The notes beneath the pieces are model-generated. The model searched no databases, had not been told where the DNA came from, and saw only the letters and a program-made list of their open reading frames with translations. Made by a program: the position numbers and the translations under genes. From Acidisoma silvae (GTDB taxonomy: Bacteria; Pseudomonadota; Alphaproteobacteria; Acetobacterales; Acetobacteraceae), in assembly GCF_020618775.1 (NCBI RefSeq), contig NZ_JAESVB010000024.1, forward strand, positions 1-47,947: 47,947 nucleotides of DNA, given 5' to 3'. Below, piece after piece: positions 8,218 to 16,864 of this stretch; position 1 is the first letter of the stretch; each line of letters starts with the position of its first letter.

Positions 8218-8785
8218 CGTGATGGCTATCCATAATGGGGCCGAGCAGGTCGAAATCGCCCTGTTCCTGCTCAATTCGCCTCTTTAGATAGGAAATATCT
8301 AGTTTGGGCGCGAGTCTAAACATGGCTTTTGCCTGTTCCAGGCGAGAGTGATCGGTATGGCTTCCGCGCACCTCATGCTGCGCTAAGCGATCCGCAATGA
8401 GGTCCTCGACGGCCGGAAGAGCAATTTCTCCGGCCGCATGCGCCCTAATCAACACCAGTCGGTCAGGATCCGACCGCCCGTCGAAAAGAGGACCAGAGAC
8501 TTGTTCGACCCCATATTCGGGATAGCTGGGATGATAAAAGCCACCAGATAGGCGCCCTTGTCGCGTTTCTTCGACAAACCCCGCCGCTAGCAGGGCCGCT
8601 TTCAGATGGTCATCGCTCGCTGCAACAAAATCGAAATCCCCCGACATGAAAAGTCCATCGGTGTAGATCGCCGCTGCAGCGCCTCCCACGAGCACCGCCA
8701 AGGCGCCCCCAGTTGTCTGCTGGTAGCTGCTACATGCGGTAGCCAAAACATTCAAAAGCGACCGGTAATCGTCGGGAAGGGGCAT
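8198..8785 (-). CDS. Nucleotidyltransferase-like protein (MNT/AbiEii-type fold)
   Basis: The 195-residue protein has the signature of the small nucleotidyltransferase superfamily: a GG-x-A-A start (LAVLVGGAAAAIYTDG, residues 29-44), then SGDFDFVAAS with the two metal-binding Asp residues (D-x-D) at about 49-51. It continues with helices that include PAVEDLIADRLAQHE, a conserved feature of the DUF6036/AbiEii-like group, where a later Asp-Lys/Arg pair supports catalysis. Members transfer nucleotides to tRNA or protein partners, and several act as toxins or antitoxins. It is cotranscribed with the overlapping 66-residue gene downstream. The substrate is unknown. The frame is intact. Confidence 0.75.
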   Translation of the reverse strand: MPLPDDYRSLLNVLATACSSYQQTTGGALAVLVGGAAAAIYTDGLFMSGDFDFVAASDDHLKAALLAAGFVEETRQGRLSGGFYHPSYPEYGVEQVSGPLFDGRSDPDRLVLIRAHAAGEIALPAVEDLIADRLAQHEVRGSHTDHSRLEQAKAMFRLAPKLDISYLKRRIEQEQGDFDLLGPIMDSHHDDPDVS

Positions 8786-9000
8786 CGAGTAAGCTCAGAT
8801 CATTTCCAAATATCTTACTCGTGATATGTCGGCGTTTCGAGCCCGATCAACGTGGGCCGGTAGTGGTGGCCAAGAGAGCACCGGTACGAGATCGTCGGAG
8901 CTCCCTATTATTTTATATGACGTATGATATAGACTTATCAAACTAGCTTATTAGGCCTGCGCCCATCAGGTTGTGACCTCGATGCCCATCCGACTGGAGG

Positions 9001-9470
9001 ATTGAGAGCTATGATAGGCAGCGCACCCAATATACCTATTTTGCCGATCACGAAGACCGGCAGTCCGCGCTGGTCGGCATGGGGGTCGTGGCGGCCGCTG
9101 TTGTCGCTATAAATGCCGGCGTAACGGAGTTTGTCGCCTGGCGGCTCCACTACGATACCGCCCTTGGGTCTCCTTGGCTTGCGAAGCTTTACGCACCCTG
9201 GGCCTGGACTCAATGGGCGCAGGCCCCATGGGCTGGCTCTGTCTCAAACACGTTCCAGCTCGCCGGTGCGGGTGTCCTGGCCCTCGTCGCTGGTGGCATT
9301 CTGATCGGGGTTCAAGTTGGTGGCTCGGCCCGCCGTCGACCGCAAAGGATCGAGGGTCTGCATGGCACGGCCCGGTGAATCACCACCGCAGAGGAAATGC
9401 GGGCGATCGGGTTCTTGCCAAAAGAAGGCGAGGCGGGGGCAGGCGTTTATATCGGCGCTTGGACACAATG
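9001..9470 (+). pseudogene. traG: TraG/VirD4 coupling protein, N-terminal remnant
   Basis: Reading from 9001, YFADHEDRQSALVGMGVV leads into two hydrophobic segments and the stretch EFVAWRLHYDTALGSPWLAK, LYAPWAWTQWAQAPW and then RRRPQRIEGLHGTAR. These match the membrane-anchored N-terminus of TraG-type conjugative coupling proteins. A TGA at 9376-9378 replaces the expected Trp codon after HGTAR; the same frame then continues with EEMRAIGFLPKEGEAGAGVY and IGAWTQ before homology stops at about 9465. The Walker A ATPase core is missing. Upstream no ATG is in frame before a stop at 8974. This is a dead fragment of a conjugation system. Confidence 0.8.
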
Positions 9471-9931
9471 GCGCGCTGTCACAGCCACCACCTGCTTCAA
9501 CCGCGTCTGAGGCCAAGGCCGAAGTGCAAGCGTGGATGGCACGTGGCTATAGCGTCGACCTGGGGCTGATGCAGGTCAACAGCCGCAACCTGCCAAGCCT
9601 CGGTGTGACGGTTGGGCAGATGTTCGATCCTTGCACCAACATCCAGGTCGGCGCCGCGATTCTCGTAGCAGATTTTCTGTCGGCGTCTGCCAACCGATCC
9701 AATCCGCAAGAGGCCCTGAAAGCCGCGCTGTCAGTCTATAACACCGGCGACTTTGAGCGCGGATTCGCCAATGGCTACGTCGCCAAATACTACGGGCCGG
9801 GTGGGGCGATTGGCCATCGGCCTTTCGTCACCATCGCATCCGATCGTACCCATAGCGCGGCGCGGGCAAGTTTTGCCAATCCTTATACAGCCAGCCCGGC
9901 AGTCTACGCGCGGGAGACTGCCAATCAGTGA
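9471..9931 (+). pseudogene. VirB1-like lytic transglycosylase, C-terminal remnant
   Basis: From about 9470 a different frame encodes QPPPASTASEAKAEVQAW, then ARGYSVDLGLMQVNSRNLPS, LGVTVGQMFDPCTNIQVGAA and ALSVYNTGDFERGFANGYV. These are the conserved C-terminal blocks of VirB1/TrbN-type transglycosylases, which open the cell wall for type IV secretion pili. The N-terminal part with the catalytic Glu is absent and is replaced by the TraG remnant, so a deletion has fused the two genes at about 9465-9480. The reading frame to 9931 is otherwise clean. Confidence 0.75.
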
Positions 9932-9976
9932 GCACGCGGAAAAGTCACAGCCGGCTTTGCCACGGGGAGGGGACCA

Positions 9977-10189
9977 ATGTCTTACAGAAAACCAACTGAG
10001 ATCATATCCGAGACGGACGAAGGGCAGATCACCAAGATCGAGACAATGCCCTACCTCTCGCGCAGCTTAGCGGATTTCGGAATTGAAGGCGTTTGGCTCG
10101 AGGTTGACGCCGAGACTGCCGAGCAAATGGGCGCTTTTGACGAAATTGCCGTCACTCTCGCAGACACGGAGGATGACCATGGCAACTGA
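9977..10189 (+). CDS. Small acidic hypothetical protein upstream of ardC
   Basis: This 70-residue acidic protein (many Asp and Glu) begins MSYRKPTEIISETDEGQITK and has no domain I recognise. A strong Shine-Dalgarno (GGGAGGGG) precedes the ATG by a few bases. Its end overlaps the ATG of the following ArdC-type pseudogene (10179), as in a coupled operon. It may be a plasmid-conserved accessory gene of the transfer region. Confidence 0.6.
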   Translation: MSYRKPTEIISETDEGQITKIETMPYLSRSLADFGIEGVWLEVDAETAEQMGAFDEIAVTLADTEDDHGN

Positions 10190-12508
10190 TTAAGCCAAAA
10201 AGGTTGCCGAGAGCCTAATAGAGCAATTGAAGCAAGGCGTAGCACCCTGGCAAAAGCCGTGGCAGCCGGGCGAACAATTCCTGCCTTACAACCCGACAAC
10301 TGGAAAAGACTATCGTGGTGGCAATGTCATTTGGTTGATGGCGCAGGGGCATTCCGATCCGCGCTGGATGACCTACCGCCAGGCGTCAGCCGAGGGCGCC
10401 CAGGTGCGCAAGGGCGAACAGGGCACACAAATTCAATACTGGATTATCCGCGGCAGCGAGCGGGTTACGTTACCGATGAGAAAGGTACGCCAGTCCGAGG
10501 CGAGGATGGCAAGCTGCTGACCCGCGTTGTTGAATACGAGCGACCCCGCGTTAAAACCTTCACTGTGTTCAATGGCGAGCAGATTGACGGGCTTCCGCCG
10601 CTGCCCACGCGCATGATTGCGGAATGGGATCGGCACGCGCGGGCCGAGGAGATTTTGACGGAATCCGATGCCCGTATAGATCATCAGGCGGGTAACAGAG
10701 CCTATTACCAGCCATCAACAGATAAGATGGTTATGCCAGAACGGGGACAGTTTCCGGCGGCAGACGGATATTATGCCTCGGCGATACACGAGCTCCATTG
10801 GACTGGCGCGCCGAACCGGCTTGACCGCGATCTTGCGCACCCGTTTGGCAGTGAGGGCTACGCCCGTGAGGAACTTCGGGCAGAGATCGCTTCTCTGATC
10901 GTCGGGACGGAGATCGGTATCGGCCACGATCCAAGCCGACACGCTGCCTATGTCGGGAGCTGGATCAAAGCCCTTGAAAGCGATCCGCAGGAAATTTTTC
11001 GGGCGGCGGCCGAGGCTGAGAAGATCGCGGCCATGTTGCGCGGCTTCGAGCGCGCGCAGGAGCAGGGTGCCGAACCAGCACAGGATCAATCGTCACAAGA
11101 AAGCACCGACGCCGAGACTGTGGTTGTCCGGGCGCCGACCTTGGTTCGGGAGGAACACCCCATCATGCAAGCCAGCAGCGAGCGCACCTATCTTGTGGTG
11201 CCGTATGCGGAGAAGGACCAAGCCAAGGCCGCGGGCGCAAGATGGGACCGTGAGGCCAAAGCCTGGTTTGTGCCGGTTGGAACCGACCTTGCCCCGCTGA
11301 GCGGCTGGCTGCCGCCGCATGATGAGCTTCATGTCGTGCCGTTAGTTGATCCACGTGCAGAGTTCGCGGAGGCGCTTCGCGCTTCTGGGCTTGAGCTCAA
11401 CGGCTTACCTGAAATGGACGGTCAGCTCCACCGGGTGCGCGTGGTCGGTGATACCGGCGCATAGCGTAGCGGGGCCTATGTCGGCCATTTGGACGGCCAC
11501 CCGGCGGGCTATATTCAGAATTTCAAAACAGGCGTGCAGGAAAACTGGAAATCGGGCGCGCCCATGCAGGCGCTTGGCACTCAGGATCGAGCCAGGCTAG
11601 CCGCAGAGGCTGCGCAGAAGGCCCATATCCGCGCTGTCGAGCGCGAGACCGCCGCTCGGGCAGCGGCTCTTACGGTCGAAGCGGTATTGGCTGCCGCCCC
11701 GGCTGCATCCGCCATGTACCCCTATCTCTTCGCAAAGAATATTGAGCCGGGCGAGTTGCACCAGGGCGCATCTGGCCAGACCATTACTACCACCAAGAAA
11801 TTCGGCCGGCCCAAAGAGGCGAACCTTGAGGGCAAGCTGATCGTTCCCATGCGCGATATCGATGGTCGCATAGGGAGCATCCAAACGATCGACGGCGAGG
11901 GGAGCAAATCCTTCCACAAAGGCGGTCGCGTCGAAGGAATGCATGTGATCGTTTGCGGTGAGCTAAAACCTGATGAGCCGATCATCATCGCCGAGGGCTA
12001 TGCCACGGCCGCGACCTTAAGCGAGGCCGCAAGCCTCCCGGTCATCGCCGCGTTTAATGCCGGCAATATTGCGCCCGTCGCGTAACTCTATCGAGACCGC
12101 TACCCTGAGCGGAGCATCATTATTGCCGGAGACAACGACCACACGAAGAACGCCGACCAGAATGTCGGACGCCGAAAGAGCGAGGAGGCTGCTGTTCAGG
12201 TTGGGGGCTACACGCTGCTACCTGATTTCGCGCCCGATGATCGCGGGACGGACTGGAACGACTACCAGAAAACCAACAGAGATATTGCAACTCGTGAGGC
12301 CATCGGGTGCGGCCTACGGTCAATTGCAGCAAAGCAGATCGCGGTAGAAAGCGCGTTGCTCCGGCGAGAGCAGGATGCCGAGACTCAGGCGCATGAATTG
12401 GTTGAAGAACGACAGCAGCAGGCTCATGAGGATGAGGAAGTCGAGATCGCGCTGGTCGAACGGCAGCTTGAATCCGAACCGAACCAGGAATTGAGTTCTG
12501 GCCGATAG
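10179..12508 (+). pseudogene. ArdC-type antirestriction/Toprim protein, degenerate
   Basis: One long ancestral gene of about 775 codons is still legible. An ideal RBS (GGAGGATGACC) and ATG at 10179 are followed at once by a TAA at 10191 (MATD, then stop). The frame then gives the ArdC N-terminal domain (KQGVAPWQKPWQPGEQFLPY, GGNVIWLMAQG, KGEQGTQIQYW). A frameshift at about 10470 leads to the zincin-like part (RPRVKTFTVFNGEQIDGLPP), where the HExxH zinc motif is reduced to HELH (10787-10798). Next come a DUF5710-like segment (TYLVVPYAEKDQAKAAGARW), a TAG at 11462, the RSGAYVGHLDGHPAG segment, a Toprim domain (IIIAEGYATAATLSEA), a TAA at 12083, then IIIAGDNDHTKNADQNVG. Such proteins protect incoming single-stranded DNA or prime it. 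It cannot yield full product. Confidence 0.85.
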
Positions 12509-12703
12509 CAGACGGCGGGGAATGTGAAATCGGGCCAGACGGATGATGATGTTCTTGCAGTTGCGGCCCAGATACTAAATCGGCCTGATCTCATCGCCAG
12601 CGGCCGGTTGACAGTGCGTCACAGGCATGATTTTCCCTCCGTCGCGGAAGTCGTGCAGCCCGCTGCTTAGCTTCTTAATGCAGTTGGGTGGGGCGCTTCG
12701 CGG

Positions 12704-13240
12704 ATGATGGCAAGGTCGCATGCATTGATTGGAGGCACCGCAGCGGTAGCGCTAGGTGCTTGCGGCATCGTGCCGCTTACTCCGATCATGTTGATTGCTG
12801 CCGTGGTAGGGAGTTTAGCGCCGGACATCGACCACCCTCACTCGAAGCTCGGCCGCATGTTTTTCTTTGTATCCTACCCATTGAATGCGATAGTCGGCCA
12901 TCGCACAGCGACACATTCGATTCTTGCGCTTGCCTTGTGTGCGGCGATGATGCCTTTCGCGGAGCGCGCAGGATTCTCGAAGATAGGTTTTGGGTTTCTT
13001 GTTGGGTACACGTCGCACATCTTAGCGGATCTTCTAACCAAAGGAGGCTGCGCACTTCTATATCCTGTGAGCCGCGTCCGATATGGTTGTTGGCCAGCGA
13101 TAAAGACTGGAAGCAAAAGTGAAGCGCTCCTGCTGGTCCCCATTTTGGGTTTGATTGTCGGCATTGCCTATCACATCAATCCCACATTCTTTCGCACGAC
13201 AGATGTGCTGAGGGGCCTTTTCGAGGCGGGTGTGTTTTAG
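12704..13240 (+). CDS. YdjM-type membrane-bound metal-dependent hydrolase
   Basis: The 178-residue inner-membrane protein belongs to the YdjM/DUF457 family. Metal-ligand motifs are present in the usual order: an early His (SHALIGG), PDIDHPHSKLGR at about residues 40-51, HRTATHSILA at about 66-75 and SHILADLLTKGG at about 106-117. Four or five hydrophobic segments surround them. In E. coli the family member is LexA-regulated, and its enzymatic substrate is not well defined. A second ATG codon follows the first (MMARSHA), so the start may be one codon later. It stands alone, and the frame is intact next to the decayed transfer zone. Confidence 0.8.
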   Translation: MMARSHALIGGTAAVALGACGIVPLTPIMLIAAVVGSLAPDIDHPHSKLGRMFFFVSYPLNAIVGHRTATHSILALALCAAMMPFAERAGFSKIGFGFLVGYTSHILADLLTKGGCALLYPVSRVRYGCWPAIKTGSKSEALLLVPILGLIVGIAYHINPTFFRTTDVLRGLFEAGVF

Positions 13241-13654
13241 CCACGAATAGCCAGAGAATTGTCAAGGCTAGGTTGTGCCTCATGGGCTTCCTGCAGCTCA
13301 TGCGCGACGCCGGACGCAAATACGGCATTACCTGCAATTGTTCTTCCAATTGCCCGGGCAGATCATCGAGCGATGGGGTCGTGAAGGTAAGAACGTTTGA
13401 TATGGCGGCCTGCACTGGAGCGCCCATGCAACCCATTATCGTCCTGAGGAAACCTGCTGAAGCGACGCAGCTGATAATCCTGAAGTAAACAATCAGGGCA
13501 GCGTACCGTCCGTTAGGCGGCGAGTCCCTTCAAGCTTCGCCAGCCACAGCAGTCGTGTGCCTTTGTGCGGGGCAACTTCGATCTTGAGCAGTAGGGCCTA
13601 GGCTGAGGAGGCCAAAGGCCCGCCTCAGCGGATCTCCTTGACCCCAGGACTTAC
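13241..13654. other. Intergenic region with hairpin, no recognised gene
   Basis: No credible gene was seen. A hairpin lies at 13602-13629: GCTGAGG pairs with CCTCAGC, and inside it GGCC-AAA-GGCC. It lies 25 bases past the stop codon of the minus-strand HU gene and could end its transcript, although no T run follows. Confidence 0.4.
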
Positions 13655-13924
13655 TTAAACAGCTTGCTTCAGGGTCGGGGACGCCTTGAAGCGAACGGTC
13701 TTGCCAGCCTTCACCTTGACGGGTTCGCCGGTACGGGGATTGAGCGCCTTCCGGGCCTTTGTCTTTTTGACCGTGAAGGTTCCAAAGGACGGAAGGGTAA
13801 AGCCACCTTCCTTCTTCAGCTGCGCGACGATAGCGTCGATGACGTCGGCGGCCGCGCGGTTGGCGGCCACACCGGTGGTCTCGAGGCTCTCCTGAATGAC
13901 TTGAGCAATGAAGGCTTTCGACAT
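13655..13924 (-). CDS. HU-family nucleoid protein
   Basis: The 89-residue protein is a typical HU/IHF-family DNA-bending protein: MSKAFIAQVIQESLETTG at the N-terminal helices, FTLPSFGTFTVKKTKARKAL at the saddle, and NPRTGEPVKVKAGKTVRFKA for the DNA-gripping arm. The arm motif RNPRTG is present as LNPRTGEPV, with Leu before the Asn. Length is standard. An AGGAA ribosome site lies 9-10 bases before the ATG. A plasmid-borne HU may substitute for or modulate the chromosomal HU, limiting the cost of the plasmid or helping origin opening. Confidence 0.92.
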   Translation of the reverse strand: MSKAFIAQVIQESLETTGVAANRAAADVIDAIVAQLKKEGGFTLPSFGTFTVKKTKARKALNPRTGEPVKVKAGKTVRFKASPTLKQAV

Positions 13925-14143
13925 GTATTTTTCCTAAGGTAACCGAGACGCCCTATAGTCATACTGCGATCAGATTTCAAATAGCTGCCTATATGGTCAG
14001 CGATGTCTTATGGGCTCACCGAAAACATTTGGTTCGCTGGTAGGTCTAGTCTTTGCCCCGGATAGTTTGTAACTCTTGCACCAATCAGCCAGTCGATGTT
14101 GAACTCAACGTAGTCGTGTATGAGACAGGAGTCCAAAGACGTA

Positions 14144-14356
14144 ATGGCGACCTATCGCGAGATACAGAATCGGGTCCGCGTCAAAAGTGGTTTTGTGCCC
14201 AAGACATGTTGGATCGCTCATGTAAAATCAGACCTTGGTTTTGCCATGCGTCGCTCGACGAATCGCTTCGACCATCCCACGCGGGTCAACCCTTGTCCCG
14301 GGGATCGGCGTTCAGCCATTGAGGCAGCGCTCCGGCATTTTGGGATGGTCCAATAG
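14144..14356 (+). CDS. Small conserved protein (FVPKTCWIAHVK motif)
   Basis: The 70-residue product begins MATYREIQNRVRVKSGFVPK and continues TCWIAHVKSDLGFAMRRS, with NPCPGDRRSAIEAALRHFGM at the end. I recall this pattern (YREIQ, GFVPKTCWIAHV, PCP and ALRHFGM) as a conserved short protein of alphaproteobacteria with no assigned function; that recollection was not checked. An upstream in-frame ATG at 14120 is possible, but AGGAG at 14126-14130 favours 14144. It stands alone between HU and mucR. Confidence 0.65.
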   Translation: MATYREIQNRVRVKSGFVPKTCWIAHVKSDLGFAMRRSTNRFDHPTRVNPCPGDRRSAIEAALRHFGMVQ

Positions 14357-14660
14357 GACAGAGGATCCTGCCGACCAAAGCGGCTGCGGGTACAGGATTC
14401 GGGCGTTTCCCCAAGGATCGGTCCGAAGGTTTAACAAAGTCTTCGGGCTCGAAGGAACAATTGGGTCCACGGCGGCAGTCCTGAAGCGGCCTGGTGCAGG
14501 CGTCTCCCTTGCATATGGAAAGCTATCGTCAGCGTCCAATTGCCCAAGGGCTACATCTGTCTAAATCCTCAAATAAGCAAAGCAGTAGAAATTCGATTGA
14601 CTATCGAAGAATACTGGCCATTTGTTCGTTGAACAAAGCCCATCTCCAAGGAAATAACCA
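14357..14660. other. Spacer upstream of mucR, no recognised gene
   Basis: Open frames here have no recognisable motif. AT-rich sequence directly before 14661 probably holds the mucR promoter. No clear -35/-10 pair could be fixed by eye. Confidence 0.35.
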
Positions 14661-15134
14661 GTGCTTGCTCCCTTTCATGGCAGTGATCTCGGCCAGCTCG
14701 TATCCGACATCGTCTCAGCCTATGTCGCCAATCACACGGTCGACGCGGTGGAGGTCCCAGCCCTTGTCCGGGCCGTTCAGAATTCTTTTGCAACGCTCAG
14801 TGCAACCCCAGCTGAAGTGGAGGCCCAAGCGCCCCAACCGGCGGTCCCTATCAAAAAGAGCGTCTTTCCGGATTATATCGTTTGCCTGGAGGACGGTAAG
14901 AAACTCAAAATGCTCAAGAGGCATTTAAAGACGGCCTATAATATGGAGCCGGATGAGTATCGGGCAAAATGGGGGCTGCCGCCGAGCTATCCTATTGTCG
15001 CACCCAATTACGCTCTGCACCGGTCATCGCTCGCCAAGAAAAGTGGTTTGGGCACGACCCCGCGATTTATTGCAGATAACGGGGAATCCGGTACTCAGAA
15101 AATCAAATCAGGGCGCCGTGGTGCAAAGGCGTAA
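14661..15134 (+). CDS. mucR: MucR/Ros-family zinc-finger transcriptional regulator
   Basis: The 157-residue protein is a MucR/Ros regulator, which binds AT-rich promoter DNA and silences exopolysaccharide, virulence or horizontally acquired genes in alphaproteobacteria. Conserved blocks: LVSDIVSAYVANHTV near the N-terminus, PAVPIKKSVFPDYIVCLEDG, KKLKMLKRHLKTAYNMEPDE, YRAKWGLPPSYPIVAPNYA. The Ros-type finger keeps Cys, Asp and the first His, but the position of the last His ligand is Ala (KTAYN instead of KTHYN), which is an alternative seen in some members as far as I recall. A GTG start is preceded by AAGGA at ideal spacing. The next gene begins 2 bases after its stop, so they form an operon. 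Confidence 0.9.
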   Translation: MLAPFHGSDLGQLVSDIVSAYVANHTVDAVEVPALVRAVQNSFATLSATPAEVEAQAPQPAVPIKKSVFPDYIVCLEDGKKLKMLKRHLKTAYNMEPDEYRAKWGLPPSYPIVAPNYALHRSSLAKKSGLGTTPRFIADNGESGTQKIKSGRRGAKA

Positions 15135-15136
15135 CA

Positions 15137-15622
15137 GTGCCCCGTTATATAACCCGCGTTGCCGCATCAGCCGTTGGCGGCACCATCGCATGCACGGCAG
15201 CCTTGATGGCATTATCCGCAAGGCGAACCGGCAGTGTTTGGCCCGGCCTTAACTGTACGGCTCACTGGTTCAAGGGGGACCGGGCGGCAAAGGTAAGGAC
15301 TCCGGACCTCAGCCATACCGCCGTCGGTTTCATGACTAACGTTGCCGCAACCATGTTCTGGGCCGCACTCTACGAAGGGGCCCTGGGCGCAGGACATCTC
15401 ACAGAATGGAAATTTCCGATCGTGAGCGCCGCGCTTGGCCCCATTGCTGCAGCTGCCGACTATAGGGCGACACCGAAGCGGTTCACGCCAGGCTGGGAAC
15501 TCGTCTTCACCAAGCGTGAGATGGCGTTGATCTACGGCGCACTCGCGATTGGCATGGCGTCCGGCTCGGCGGCCGTAAGACTAGCAGGCAAGTCACGATC
15601 AAAATTTCCGAAAGGCCTATAA
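15137..15622 (+). CDS. Hypothetical inner-membrane protein cotranscribed with mucR
   Basis: The 161-residue protein has about four hydrophobic segments: residues 5-27, 63-84, 90-108 and 129-148, with basic ends. I recognise no enzymatic motif. It starts at a GTG two bases after the mucR stop codon, so its expression should be coupled to MucR. It may be a membrane protein of unknown role maintained with the regulator. Confidence 0.55.
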   Translation: MPRYITRVAASAVGGTIACTAALMALSARRTGSVWPGLNCTAHWFKGDRAAKVRTPDLSHTAVGFMTNVAATMFWAALYEGALGAGHLTEWKFPIVSAALGPIAAAADYRATPKRFTPGWELVFTKREMALIYGALAIGMASGSAAVRLAGKSRSKFPKGL

Positions 15623-15661
15623 CCGCTGCAGCGCCACGTATCCGCGTCTCAGATCGGATAT

Positions 15662-15766
15662 CTATTCTTCCGGCTCAGACGTGAACAGTATCGGGTAGCC
15701 GTTCCCGCGCGCGGCGTCGATGGCGCTCCCAACCTTCGCCTCGGCATTATCCTTGAAGCCGCTCAT
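15662..15766 (-). CDS. Possible short ORF of 34 residues
   Basis: A minus-strand frame reads MSGFKDNAEAKVGSAIDAAR and ends FTSEPEE. Codon third positions are strongly G/C, like real genes here, and the product is soluble and acidic. There is no clear ribosome site, and a stop lies three codons upstream. It could be a micro-protein gene or the 3' end of an older gene. Nothing else was recognised in the 15623-16026 gap. Confidence 0.3.
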   Translation of the reverse strand: MSGFKDNAEAKVGSAIDAARGNGYPILFTSEPEE

Positions 15767-16026
15767 CGAGAATTACATTGTCTTTGCTAACGCCCTGTTG
15801 CGTGATGATCGGATCTGGTCGCCAAAATCTACTTGCCCATAACGGATACTCTAGCGATTAGATTGAAGAGTTTCAGAACCTGCAAAGTAATAAAGAGTGT
15901 CCGATCCACCCGGCGCATAATAAAGTTTGCCCGCCAGATTTACCCTTCCAACGGCCTGTACGGGGTAAGAAAGTCAAGACAAGCGTAAAGAAACCGACCG
16001 TGACCCATGGATGAGGAGTATGACGC

Positions 16027-16830
16027 ATGACGGTTCACGTGACCCAACTCTATCGGTACCCGGTCAAGGGGCTCTCTGCACAGCCTGTGGCAACACTGGA
16101 TCTGAGTGTGGCCAATGGTGTCGCTCATGACAGGACTTATGCGCTCGCCTTGGGAAGCACACGATTTGAGCGAGAGAAGGCAGAGCCCTTGGATAAGGGA
16201 CATTTTCTCATGCTACGAGCAAACGAGATTTTGGCTCAATTACAAAGTCATTTCGACGAAACTCGCTCAACTCTGACGGTGTCCCAAAATGGTCAGGTCG
16301 TTTTGGAAGCCAGCCTTCAATCGGCAGACGGGCGATCCACTGTCGAAGCCTTTTTTACAGACTTCGTGGGTGCAGCTGCTCAGGGTAACATTCGCGTTGC
16401 CGAGGCGCCGAGCCATAAGTTTACCGATGTGAGTGTTGTCTCCCCCACGATGATGCGTGCCCTGTCTGTCATAAATCTATCGACCGTCCGGGAACTGGAA
16501 ACGGTCGTCGGTCAGGAAATTCATCCACTGCGCTTCCGCGCGAACGTTTATATTGACGGTCTCGACGCACGCGCCGAGCTTGATTGGGTGGATCGCGATG
16601 TGATCATTGGCGCCACCCGCTTTCGTGGCGCGTTGCGCACGCGACGCTGCGCGGCCATTGACGTGAATCCAAGAACGGCGGTGCGCGACACTCATCTGCC
16701 TAAAGCGATCTTTCGTCATTTCGGCCATCCGGATCTTGGTGTATATTTAGAGATAGTGGAGAACGGGAATCTGGCGGTCGGGGACCAGGTCCATTTCCGG
16801 CATGGTATATTGCCATTTCACTCTGTCTAA
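16027..16830 (+). CDS. MOSC-domain protein (YcbX/mARC-like)
   Basis: The 267-residue protein has the MOSC N-terminal beta-barrel (VTQLYRYPVKGLSAQPVATL at the start) and a MOSC domain (HPLRFRANVYIDGLDARAEL, IIGATRFRGALRTRRCAAID). MOSC proteins carry sulfurated molybdenum cofactor and reduce N-hydroxylated compounds or donate sulfur. The Cys of RRCAAIDVNP sits at the expected cofactor position; the usual preceding Cys of a C-x-R-C pair is Thr. GAGGAG precedes the ATG by 8 bases. The neighbouring molybdenum hydroxylase operons offer a plausible cofactor link, though it lies on the other strand and is not in their operon. Confidence 0.8.
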   Translation: MTVHVTQLYRYPVKGLSAQPVATLDLSVANGVAHDRTYALALGSTRFEREKAEPLDKGHFLMLRANEILAQLQSHFDETRSTLTVSQNGQVVLEASLQSADGRSTVEAFFTDFVGAAAQGNIRVAEAPSHKFTDVSVVSPTMMRALSVINLSTVRELETVVGQEIHPLRFRANVYIDGLDARAELDWVDRDVIIGATRFRGALRTRRCAAIDVNPRTAVRDTHLPKAIFRHFGHPDLGVYLEIVENGNLAVGDQVHFRHGILPFHSV

Positions 16831-16864
16831 CAAATAAGCACCAGAAAATTAAGGGATAGAGTCC

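Noticed and set aside
10191-12085. Stop codon recoding (readthrough) of the ArdC/Toprim gene
   Set aside because: The stops are of two different types, and a frameshift and a damaged zinc motif are also present, so decay is the simpler explanation.
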